A stretch of DNA of 64,000 nt, taken from Peptostreptococcus anaerobius VPI 4330 = DSM 2949 (GTDB lineage: Bacteria > Bacillota > Clostridia > Peptostreptococcales > Peptostreptococcaceae). Positions 52,801-60,552 of the stretch are shown here, one piece after another. The position numbers and the translations under genes are program-made. Under the pieces are notes generated by a model that saw only the letters and a program-made list of their open reading frames with translations, was not told the origin of the DNA and searched no databases. The stretch is taken from the NCBI RefSeq assembly GCF_000381525.1, contig NZ_KB906613.1, positions 1 to 64,000 of the forward strand. Direction: 5' to 3'. How positions within the stretch are numbered: the stretch's first letter is position 1; each line of letters starts with the position of its first letter.

Positions 52801-53997
52801 TCCGTCATCGTCTGTGCTTGTAAGTATATCAAGGGCAAAGTGTTCAACATCAGAAAACTCGACTATGGATTTTTGTAGTTTTTTTCCCTTGTAATATGCC
52901 CTAAATTCCCTAACAAGGTCTGATAAGGCCTTCATATGTGGATATACTAGTTCATTTTCCCTTTCGATAACCTTCTTATCGATCCTAAGATCGTCAAGAA
53001 TAGATTTTACAGATTTTTTGATAGCGTCAAATGTATCCTTCAGGGTCTTGTAGTCTTCTTTGTATTCTTTCTTTATCTTGGGTGCAATACCACTTGTATT
53101 TATATAGGAAGTCTTTAGCATATTCATAATAGAGCCTAAGGCTTCATCCACCTTGCTACTAGGGTCACCCTCCTTATTTTTATATTCTAAATACTCTCCC
53201 ATTTTTTGAATCATAACTTCAATTTTAGACCTATAGTCAGCCATAAAATCATAGTGCTTTTCATATCCTGGAATCTCAGCTAGGTCTCTTAGGACTTCTC
53301 TTAATTGTAGATTCAAGCTATTAAGTCCTATACTAGCTTCCTCAATCTGAGGTATTATCATTGAATCTATATAGTCATCCTTGTTCGGACTTACTGGATT
53401 AAATCTTTCTGCAGCCTCATCAAGCCACAAGTCTGGGTAGGGGGTTGAATCAACAAAATTACTAATTGTAAACACCAGGTCTATCAGATTATTATCATTT
53501 GTCCTTGTATTATAAGTATCTACAAGATTCAGGAATTTTTCATCAGCTTCTTGATATTTTTTCTCAAAAAAATCCTCTATAGTCTCATTTCTCAAAATCT
53601 CTATCTCTGCTGTATCGCCTATTCTAACAGAAGGGTCTAGGTCAATAGCATGGAAGTTAGTCCTCATAACACTATTGCAAAATGAGTCTATTGTCGTTAT
53701 GTCTGCCTTGTTAAGTAACATCCTCTGCCTCTGAAGTCTCGTGTTATCCGGGTCTAAGGCAAGTTCTTTTTCTATAGCAAGACCAACCCTTTCTCGCATT
53801 TCCCTTGCAGCAGCCTTGGTAAAGGTAACCACCAACAACCTATCTATATCCACTGGATTTACAGGGTCTAGTATCAGCCTTATTATTCTCTCTATCAATA
53901 CCGCAGTCTTACCAGATCCAGCAGCTGCTGCAACTAGTAAATTGGCATTTCTATGCCTTATTACTGACTCCTGGTCCTTGGTCCACTTATTTGCCAT
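49894..53997 (-). CDS. addA: AddA, helicase-nuclease subunit A
   Basis: ATP-driven helicase and nuclease of AddAB, which trims double-strand breaks for RecA. Walker A AAAGSGKT is at about 24-31, Walker B TDEYQDSN near 415, motif III QSIYMFRQ, motif V TIHKSKGLEFP and motif VI RMLYVAMTRAKEKL. The C-terminal RecB-like nuclease has GIIDLFY and LLDYKTDY (near 1310). At 1367 residues it is about 100 longer than relatives such as the Bacillus protein (about 1232). The extra length includes a repetitive segment near 1030-1130. It overlaps addB by 11 bases. Confidence 0.95.
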   Translation of the reverse strand: MANKWTKDQESVIRHRNANLLVAAAAGSGKTAVLIERIIRLILDPVNPVDIDRLLVVTFTKAAAREMRERVGLAIEKELALDPDNTRLQRQRMLLNKADITTIDSFCNSVMRTNFHAIDLDPSVRIGDTAEIEILRNETIEDFFEKKYQEADEKFLNLVDTYNTRTNDNNLIDLVFTISNFVDSTPYPDLWLDEAAERFNPVSPNKDDYIDSMIIPQIEEASIGLNSLNLQLREVLRDLAEIPGYEKHYDFMADYRSKIEVMIQKMGEYLEYKNKEGDPSSKVDEALGSIMNMLKTSYINTSGIAPKIKKEYKEDYKTLKDTFDAIKKSVKSILDDLRIDKKVIERENELVYPHMKALSDLVREFRAYYKGKKLQKSIVEFSDVEHFALDILTSTDDDGRIVASDIARSYQERYQEIFTDEYQDSNLVQETILDMVSRKDRPNRFMVGDVKQSIYMFRQAMPEIFMGKYKTYDIYEDDVQTGSKDSSVQTGLKMESQPPSMRDRKILLYKNFRSRKEILEASNHVFKEIMTSKTGDIDYTDEERLNPGATFKENNIENSHVGGPVEVHILDTKDIDSKDLGQSLLDIKTKGLDEQDIEDIKDMEKFRFEAMEISNIIDDIVNPSPEKSRYVVYDKEKDDYRPVKYKDIVVLFRSTKNRANILEDMLIKRDIPAYSESGGGYFSTIEVTTIINLLKVIDNPIQDIALIATMRSPIFNYTDQELARIRLADKESSYYQAIKTFIETSDDKDLVVKLTEFLDRLEKYRQDAFLLPIDQFMWKLYKDTGYYRYLEGLAMGEKRQANLILLHEKAKKYEAGSHKGLFNFLHYIERLKMTSSEPKEASLLSEDADLVRIMTIHKSKGLEFPIVIVANMDKNFNLRGDTSVVDLDHKLGYGPKYIDINKKIFYNTTAMTILKKAKQRAVKSEEMRMLYVAMTRAKEKLIFTGCLKDIDKNLEAWKNTYRDLDGNIDPGSILKSMTYMDWIMPTIVNLEKRQDCLDVRSCVAKYQGYKDCKWIIKFTDKYDVSKKYLDKLKDLEVIEMENLDSVEIKKTKYGKELIDHVELIDDKILIDHADLIDDKKLMSCEKSQDDKRPLDKDMINEILNFDYRFKSSASKPSSISVTDIKKLMAQEKNDQMHDKLYKTIPSNDLKSPSFIHDSKSSASEPIKHDYKANERGTIFHLVMQLIDFKAFEDLVAYQQMSLDMIGLSNENDRPIREEIVRQIDSMVDKNILLRQEADTVNVSWIVRFIRSNIYLDILEADKRGDLYKETAINYNIKMKDIYKDQGIMDDESMMMVGIIDLFYENKDGDIILLDYKTDYVGDRSDQDLIDRYKVQLDLYKRAIEDISGKKVVKKYLYMFSAGRLLEC
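50762..50833. repeat. Two 36-bp tandem repeats inside addA
   Basis: Near-identical 36-base units at 50762-50797 and 50798-50833, each made of two similar 18-base halves. They encode LIDHVELIDDKI and LIDHADLIDDKK (about residues 1055-1079), just before the nuclease domain. In frame, so the protein tolerates them as a linker. Confidence 0.85.
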
Positions 53998-56900
53998 TGT
54001 CCTCTTCCTCCTTTCTACTATTAAAATTGTATAGGGTCATCCTATTTATTATATCCTCTTCTTTTCTTATCCTCCTATATTCGTCCTCTTCAAACTGACA
54101 TATAGCCCTGTACTCGCAGTAGTCACAGCCAGTCCTACCATCCGTCTTGTAGGGTCTTACATCTATATTTCCCTTGTATATCTGACCTGCAATCTCTTCA
54201 GACTTCTTTACTACATACCTAGATATAATGTCAAACTCTTCCTCATCATAACCCTTCATTTTCTTTGGAAAGCTTCCATTAGTATTTAATTTAATAGGCA
54301 GTATATCTGATTTCATACCGGTATTATCTTCAAATCCCGTATCCATAATCTTGTATATATCAACATCCTTGACTACTATACCCATCAGCTTATTTTCCCT
54401 TAATATTTCAGGGGCTTCACTCGCTACCAAATCATCTAAATCACCTATATCAGACAGCTTTACTTGTGGACTCTTTACCCTGCTATAGAGTAGGGCCGCC
54501 GGTTTTAACTTTATTCCTGGTCTAGTAAACTCTGACCTTTTTGAATAAAGGATGGCATTCATATACATAAATAGCTGTAGCTGTAGACCTGCCTCAACCA
54601 TCTCTAAATCGACATCATGGCTGGACAACTTGTAGTCAACTATACTTATATATTCTGTATTGGTTTCTTGGTCAATATAGCTATCGACCCTGTCTATCTT
54701 ACCATTGACAAGACCCTCCCTAGCCCCATCAATATTGAGCCTGATAGGTTCAAGTTCAGACTTTATTCCAAAAGTAACTTCTAACCCCTTAGGTCTTAGC
54801 TTGCCACCCCTGACCTGCTTGCCTATTGCATCTATGGAATCCACTAGGGTCCTATTTAGCCTTCTTACCATATACCTGTATTTTTCGGATGTATTGAGTA
54901 TATAGCTAGACCTAGCATCTAGTATTCTAGCCCCCAAAACTTCCACCTCTCTATTGATATATGATAGGTCAACATCAGCCCAACTGATATCATTGGACCT
55001 AATCCTCCTAAGAAATAGTTCCAAGACCTTGTGGTAGTAATTACCGGCATCCATAGGACTAAATTCATACACATCCCTCGGCCTTGCCCTTAGTCCATAC
55101 CTAGCAAAATACGAATAAGGACATGAGGAGAACTTCTCTAGCTTGGAAACACTAAATATAGGTGCCCCGTATATAAGGTCGGCTATATCGATGCTTATTT
55201 TAGGTGTCTTATCTTGACTGAAATCTATCTCCCTATCTCCAAGCTTAAATCCAATATCGTATACCTGGTCAGATAGGTCCTCTTCACCTATCTGAGGAAA
55301 TATCTTCTTTATCTTATTCACAAGGCTAGATGCCATCATACTATTACCTTCTACGTCTCCCTTTGGATAGGTAACATAGAGCCTTTCTCTAGCTGTAGAC
55401 ATAGCCCTATAGACAAGAAATTCCTCATCATACATCTTGCTGACAATATCAGAGTCGAACTTCACACCCTTCTCAAGTAGGTTGGACTTGTCCATCTCAG
55501 TTATAAGACTTGTGTCGCTCACCATCTTAGGGAATACACCCTCATTTGTCCCAATCAAAATTAGGACCCTAGTATCCGGATTTTTCATCCTGTCTACACC
55601 AGTTATAAATACCTGGTCTCTTGAAGGAGGAATAATCCCCAGCTCATGACCTTGGAATTGAAGGTCCAAGAACTTGATATACCTCTCTATACCTATTACT
55701 TCATCACCCATAAATTCAACCATCTCATCTAGAACATCTACAAATATATTCCATGCCTGAGAATACTCCCTAGCCCTGTAGTTGTCTTCTTTTCTTTCAA
55801 AAGTTTCAACTAGGTCTACTATTTTCTTGTCTAGGCCTATATCTAAGGTAAATTCATACAGGTAACTTGATATATCCCTTAGGGTGTTTTTTCCCTTTAG
55901 CTTTTCATTTAACCTTATTATAGGCTCCATAACAAGGTCCTTTATCTTGTTTATCCTATCCTGTACTTCAATATCTACAGGATTATCTTCTACACTATGG
56001 ACTACAGGAAGGTCCCATCTATCCTCAAACCACTTCTTGCCCCTGATTCCATTTGCTAAAACATAGTTTTCTAACAAGGCTATATCATCGCCATCTAGGT
56101 CCAAAATTCCTGATTTTAGGTAGGTAAACATGGACTTGTATGAGTAGTTTGTATTTTTCATATCTAAAATCGACAGTATAAAGACTAATACAGGGTTGGA
56201 CTGGGCACTTATCTTGTCATCCAAAAAGTAGTTTATCTTGTAATCATCAAAAATAGACTTGGTAATATGGGCATAAGAATCAATATCTCTTGTAGCCACC
56301 ATAATTTGCCCAAACCTATAGCCCTTGTTTTTTACAAGATCAAGTATTACTGAAGCTATATATTCAACTTCCCTGTGCCTGTTTTCAAAGGAGCTTATTT
56401 TAATACCGAACTTGTCTATACTTAATTCGTCATCGTTTGAATTATCTATATTTAATTTGTTATTGCCAAACTCTTCTATACTTAATTCGTCATTGCTTGA
56501 CTTGATAGTATCCCCTGTATATATCTTTGGATTGAAAAACCTTATTTCACTCTCTAAAAACCTAAGTTCATCTTTTTTATAGTATTCCTCATCATCAACC
56601 CTGATATCCTCAAGCCTCTTGACCTTATTGTCTATGCAAAACTTATTTATCTTCATGATAGTAGAGTTTGTCTTAGCAAATACCCCCCTATAAGAATTTA
56701 TATTCCTCATATCTGTCATAAGGGAAATATATATTTTTTTTGATAAGAGTATCAATTTTTCTATTACTAGGTACTGAACAGGTGTAAAACCTGTAAATTC
56801 ATCTATAAATATACTGGCACCATCAAGCGGTTCATAGGATCCTATCAATCTTGAAAACAATACAGTACCATCCTCTGAATCCATATATTTATCCTGCATT

Positions 56901-57409
56901 AGGTCCTCGTAGGCTCCGTATATCCTTGATATATCATCCAACTTACTGGCCAATGCCCTATCATCCACCTTACTTGATAGGCTATTTATATAGTCTACAT
57001 CCATGTCATTTTGCTTAAACTCAATCACAAGATCGAGTAACTTGGCTACAAGTCCCAAGTCATTTAGGGATGGTCTGAAGGTCTTTAGATCTTTCTCAGA
57101 CTTTTCTAGAGCCCTGTATACTAGCATGGTCCTAGCAGATCTGGATATCTTTTTTTCCTTTAGACCAGACACATTTGTAAATACTATATTGCTAAGTGTA
57201 GAAAAGCTGACTACCCTTATCCTAAAATTTGGGTCATCTTGACTAAGTAGTCTTTGGCTCAACTTCTTTTCCATCTCATATGTGTACTTTTCCGGTACCA
57301 ATATATATATCGGTTTTTTTGATTTGGATTTAGCCTCTTCAAAGGCTAGGTCTAAGACCTTTTTGGTTCTATCAGCGGGCATCCTACCCCATATAAATCC
57401 AAGTGCCAT
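53987..57409 (-). CDS. addB: AddB, helicase-nuclease subunit B, with a degenerate Walker A
   Basis: Second AddAB subunit: inactive helicase fold, Chi recognition and a nuclease with an iron-sulfur cluster. The Walker A of Bacillus AddB (GRSGSGKT) reads GRMPADRT here (residues 8-15), so ATP binding is doubtful. The iron-sulfur cysteines are kept: one in SSCPYSYF (near 780) and three in GCDYCEYRAIC (near 1105). Nuclease residues appear in GKIDRVDSY and IVDYKLS (near 935). 1140 residues is normal. Residues about 303-333 are three 10-residue repeats. AGGAGA precedes the ATG. The gene is 117 bases after the upstream nuclease gene. Confidence 0.94.
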   Translation of the reverse strand: MALGFIWGRMPADRTKKVLDLAFEEAKSKSKKPIYILVPEKYTYEMEKKLSQRLLSQDDPNFRIRVVSFSTLSNIVFTNVSGLKEKKISRSARTMLVYRALEKSEKDLKTFRPSLNDLGLVAKLLDLVIEFKQNDMDVDYINSLSSKVDDRALASKLDDISRIYGAYEDLMQDKYMDSEDGTVLFSRLIGSYEPLDGASIFIDEFTGFTPVQYLVIEKLILLSKKIYISLMTDMRNINSYRGVFAKTNSTIMKINKFCIDNKVKRLEDIRVDDEEYYKKDELRFLESEIRFFNPKIYTGDTIKSSNDELSIEEFGNNKLNIDNSNDDELSIDKFGIKISSFENRHREVEYIASVILDLVKNKGYRFGQIMVATRDIDSYAHITKSIFDDYKINYFLDDKISAQSNPVLVFILSILDMKNTNYSYKSMFTYLKSGILDLDGDDIALLENYVLANGIRGKKWFEDRWDLPVVHSVEDNPVDIEVQDRINKIKDLVMEPIIRLNEKLKGKNTLRDISSYLYEFTLDIGLDKKIVDLVETFERKEDNYRAREYSQAWNIFVDVLDEMVEFMGDEVIGIERYIKFLDLQFQGHELGIIPPSRDQVFITGVDRMKNPDTRVLILIGTNEGVFPKMVSDTSLITEMDKSNLLEKGVKFDSDIVSKMYDEEFLVYRAMSTARERLYVTYPKGDVEGNSMMASSLVNKIKKIFPQIGEEDLSDQVYDIGFKLGDREIDFSQDKTPKISIDIADLIYGAPIFSVSKLEKFSSCPYSYFARYGLRARPRDVYEFSPMDAGNYYHKVLELFLRRIRSNDISWADVDLSYINREVEVLGARILDARSSYILNTSEKYRYMVRRLNRTLVDSIDAIGKQVRGGKLRPKGLEVTFGIKSELEPIRLNIDGAREGLVNGKIDRVDSYIDQETNTEYISIVDYKLSSHDVDLEMVEAGLQLQLFMYMNAILYSKRSEFTRPGIKLKPAALLYSRVKSPQVKLSDIGDLDDLVASEAPEILRENKLMGIVVKDVDIYKIMDTGFEDNTGMKSDILPIKLNTNGSFPKKMKGYDEEEFDIISRYVVKKSEEIAGQIYKGNIDVRPYKTDGRTGCDYCEYRAICQFEEDEYRRIRKEEDIINRMTLYNFNSRKEEEDNGK
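56411..56500. repeat. Three 30-bp tandem repeats inside addB
   Basis: Units at 56411-56440, 56441-56470 and 56471-56500. First and third are nearly identical; the middle one has diverged. They encode 10-residue acidic units of the type NDELSIEEFG. Confidence 0.8.
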
Positions 57410-57423
57410 ACCTATCTCCTATC

Positions 57424-57483
57424 TATAATCTTATTTATAATCTTATTTATAATATCATTTATAATATCATTTATAATTCAGAA
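57424..57483. repeat. Five 12-bp tandem repeats just upstream of addB
   Basis: Units TATAATCTTATT (two copies), TATAATATCATT (two copies) and TATAATTCAGAA, beginning at 57424 with a partial sixth. They end 15 bases before the addB start codon and fill the space after the small nuclease gene. Confidence 0.85.
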
Positions 57484-57526
57484 TATAATTTAACCTAGAA
57501 ATTGTATTTTAATATATAGTTTCTAT

Positions 57527-58249
57527 CTATAATATATAATTACTATACGATTCTTCATCTCTTATCTCTTCAATCATGCTCCATATCTTTTCATGATTTT
57601 TTTGGTGCAGGTCTTCTGTATATACCAACTTGATATTATTATCATAAGTCGGTTGGTAGTAGTGCATGACCATATTAGAAAAGTCAATCTCACGTCCTAG
57701 GGTCTCCTTACACACATACATATATACACAGGTCTGCATCTTTGTCTGGGCATCTATCTGACTCATTCTCTTTCTTTCAGTCTTCCAGTCCCATATATCT
57801 ATCTTATATAGTTTATTATCCTTGTATATCTCAACCAAGAGGTCTAGCATTATCACTATCTGACCCTTGTACTCTATTTCAAGCTCCGGCCTAAAAATTA
57901 CATCCTTGCCAAAGTGCCTTTGGTAGGCATTTTTTATCTTCCTAATTTTTTCAAGCTTTGGGTAGTCCTCAAGTGATTTGGCTAGTGGATCTCCCTTTAA
58001 TAGGGGCAGGTCCATAAACATCCTCTGACATAATAGGTGAAAGTCCCTACCATAGGACATATTTTCCTCGTACAACCTGTCCTTTTCACTTGAATCTGTC
58101 CAAAACACTCCATTTATATACTTCTCTACAAACTCATCCCTATTCCTAATCCAGGTATTTAGCATATTCTGACTAAAAATAAGGTGGTCTAGCCTATATT
58201 TCAATTGGTCTCTTGATATAGATATCTTATTTTGCCCCAAAATAGTCAT
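57527..58249 (-). CDS. Small RecB-like PD-(D/E)XK nuclease
   Basis: Stand-alone 240-residue nuclease. The RecB-family residues can be placed: H71 (DFHLLCQ), D136 (IVIMLDLLVE), D154 and K156 (DIWDWKTE), and a following Gln-Tyr helix (QTKMQTCVYMYV). This is the size of just the nuclease domain of AddA or AddB. Only scattered cysteines are present, so the iron-sulfur staple of AddB is absent. The ATG shares a base with the stop of the helicase gene before it (TAATG), with GGGAGG upstream, so the two are translated together. Most likely it is the nuclease arm of a complex with that helicase. Confidence 0.82.
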   Translation of the reverse strand: MTILGQNKISISRDQLKYRLDHLIFSQNMLNTWIRNRDEFVEKYINGVFWTDSSEKDRLYEENMSYGRDFHLLCQRMFMDLPLLKGDPLAKSLEDYPKLEKIRKIKNAYQRHFGKDVIFRPELEIEYKGQIVIMLDLLVEIYKDNKLYKIDIWDWKTERKRMSQIDAQTKMQTCVYMYVCKETLGREIDFSNMVMHYYQPTYDNNIKLVYTEDLHQKNHEKIWSMIEEIRDEESYSNYIL

Positions 58250-60540
58250 TACTTACCTCCCTTAATCCTATTATCAGATATGTATTTTGATAAAATATCA
58301 AAAAAATATGAGTTCTTTTTCTTAAAATAGTAGTTCATGGACTCATTGAACTTAGACCTTGAGTTGAGGATCACAAGACCTCTTTTGGCCCTAGTAATGG
58401 CAACATACAAGAGCCTAGTCCTCTCACCTATAATCTCCGTCTTCAATTCCTTCTCATAATAGCCTATTTTCTTGCAAGACTTATTGACTATATCATCAAT
58501 TTCCTTATTGACAAAGGCCTCAGGATACTTAAATCCTTCTCTCAGGTACTTTCTATCAATCCTAAAGTAGTCATTTACACTAGATGGGAAATCATTTGAA
58601 CTCACACCACATACTATGACCAAGTCCCACTCCATGCCCTTTGACTTGTGCATTGTAGATATACTAATACTTCCAGCTTCGACCTCATGCTCACCTATAT
58701 CGTATATACTTGCCACCAAGGTCTCAAATATCCTAGTGTTCCTAGGTGCCATTGCTATTGATATCCTGTTTAAGTCTGCTGATTCATATGTTTTTAACTT
58801 GCTTAAGTAAAAGGCCAGATAGTCTATAAGGCTTTTCTCTTGGCTGCTAATATTTAGGCTATCACCTATCAACTTTATAAGGCCGTATATATCTACCTTT
58901 GAATATTCCAAGACAGACCTTATCCTAGCCCTATCTTCTGCTAATTTTTTTACAAAAGGCTTTTCTATTAAGTTCTCCAAGAGCTGCTTGGCCCTTGTAG
59001 CTAGGTCATCAAAATAGAGGTCATCATAAAAATACCTCTCAGTATCTATTTTATCAAATAATTTTTCTAGCCTCTCATGCTCAATATCAGATAGCTCATA
59101 TGTATCCGCCCTATCTATGTAGGCTTCAAATAACATCTGCTTGAATATATCATAGTCGCTAGGGTCTATTATAAAGTCTACAACTAGCTTTATCTTATAT
59201 ATTATCTTCATATTTTCTTGGGAATCATTGCCTATTTTTTCATAGGGGATATCCTCAGAGTCCAACTTCTTGGCCAGGTCATTGACATCAAAATTTGAAA
59301 AATATAGGACCCCTATTGAATAATTTGGAAACTTTTCCCTTGTGTACTTGATAGTTGATACTACATATGCCATCTCCTGGTTAAAATCATCAAGGCTCTT
59401 AGAATTTATGCTATAGGACCTTGTTACAGGATTTTCCTTATAGCCCTTGTCCTTTTCAACTTCTTCTATATAGATTTCTTCAAGCCCACCATAGTAGTCC
59501 TTGGTCATATCCGATTTGACTATTTCAACTAGCTTGTTGGCTGTATTTATGATGTCTTTTGAACTTCGACCAGCCATATTCATTGTATAGGACTTGTCCG
59601 CCCTCTTACAAAAATCCACAAAAAATTTAGGGTTGGACCCAGCAAAGGTAGTCGTGATACTCTGGTTTACATCACCTACTCTTACTAGGTTCATTTTTGC
59701 ACTGACCATATCATTTTCTGATATAGACCTGCTCACATTTCTTGATATTATCTCTATTATCTTGCCTTGAATCTCATTGGAGTCCTGGCACTCATCCTCA
59801 AATACATAGGCATACCTCTCTTGGTAGTAGGCAGCAACCTCTGAATCAGACTCAAGTATCTTATAGGCCATGACCAATATATCATCATAGTCTATATAGG
59901 CGTTACTCCTTAGTTTTTCCTGGTATAGGTTAAATATAGGCGATATAATTGTCATTATTCCCTTGTAATCAGGCTCATTGACTATATTCTTAAGGTCAAT
60001 ATCGTCAATACCAGAATACTTTAGGAGTTTGATAGAATTTAAAACCATAAAGGTAAATTCCTTATACCACCTGTCTACCTTGTCCTCATTATTTCTAAAG
60101 CCCTTTTCCATAAAGCTCAATATCTTATTAGAATTATTATCCTGACTCTCATATTCTTCAATGGCAGAATTTATCAAAAGTGACTTTTTATAGTCATCTA
60201 TAATTTCCGTTTCCTCACTTACAAAGGCTATATCCGTATTTTCCTTTATTATTTTCATGGCTAAAGAATGGATAGTCATTACCTCAAACCTAGACTTTGG
60301 AAGGTCTTTGTCAGAAAGTATCCCCCTTATCCTAGACTTGAAGTTATTTACGGCACTATTCATATAGGTAAGAACCAGTATTTTCCCGTCCCTATTTTCA
60401 TTTTCCATATCTTCAATTAACTGGGCTACCAAGTTGGTTATTATAAAGGTCTTGCCCGCTCCCGGAACAGCCTGTATACCCATTGAACCAGACTTGTACC
60501 TCATTATCTTCTTTTGGTCTTTTCTATAGTTAATAGACAT
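58249..60540 (-). CDS. UvrD/AddA-like superfamily 1 helicase without nuclease domain
   Basis: 763-residue ATP-dependent helicase. Motif I AVPGAGKT is at 24-31, Ia LTYMNSAVNNFKSRI, Walker B EDECQDSN (near 255), motif III GDVNQSITTTF, motif V STMHKSKGMEWD (near 620) and VI RTRLLYVAITRAKRGL (near 725). DECQDSN resembles the DEYQDSN of the AddA encoded nearby. There is no C-terminal nuclease; the next gene supplies one. GTGGGGGTGG precedes the ATG, 12 bases after the upstream gene. It is not the housekeeping PcrA type by pattern. Confidence 0.88.
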   Translation of the reverse strand: MSINYRKDQKKIMRYKSGSMGIQAVPGAGKTFIITNLVAQLIEDMENENRDGKILVLTYMNSAVNNFKSRIRGILSDKDLPKSRFEVMTIHSLAMKIIKENTDIAFVSEETEIIDDYKKSLLINSAIEEYESQDNNSNKILSFMEKGFRNNEDKVDRWYKEFTFMVLNSIKLLKYSGIDDIDLKNIVNEPDYKGIMTIISPIFNLYQEKLRSNAYIDYDDILVMAYKILESDSEVAAYYQERYAYVFEDECQDSNEIQGKIIEIISRNVSRSISENDMVSAKMNLVRVGDVNQSITTTFAGSNPKFFVDFCKRADKSYTMNMAGRSSKDIINTANKLVEIVKSDMTKDYYGGLEEIYIEEVEKDKGYKENPVTRSYSINSKSLDDFNQEMAYVVSTIKYTREKFPNYSIGVLYFSNFDVNDLAKKLDSEDIPYEKIGNDSQENMKIIYKIKLVVDFIIDPSDYDIFKQMLFEAYIDRADTYELSDIEHERLEKLFDKIDTERYFYDDLYFDDLATRAKQLLENLIEKPFVKKLAEDRARIRSVLEYSKVDIYGLIKLIGDSLNISSQEKSLIDYLAFYLSKLKTYESADLNRISIAMAPRNTRIFETLVASIYDIGEHEVEAGSISISTMHKSKGMEWDLVIVCGVSSNDFPSSVNDYFRIDRKYLREGFKYPEAFVNKEIDDIVNKSCKKIGYYEKELKTEIIGERTRLLYVAITRAKRGLVILNSRSKFNESMNYYFKKKNSYFFDILSKYISDNRIKGGK

Positions 60541-60552
60541 ATTCCACCCCCA

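Noticed and set aside
57424-57483. CRISPR-like array
   Set aside because: Units are tandem 12-mers with no spacers and there are no cas genes.
58249-60540. Housekeeping PcrA helicase
   Set aside because: The Walker B (EDECQDSN), overall layout and coupling to a RecB-like nuclease fit an AddA-like helicase better than PcrA.
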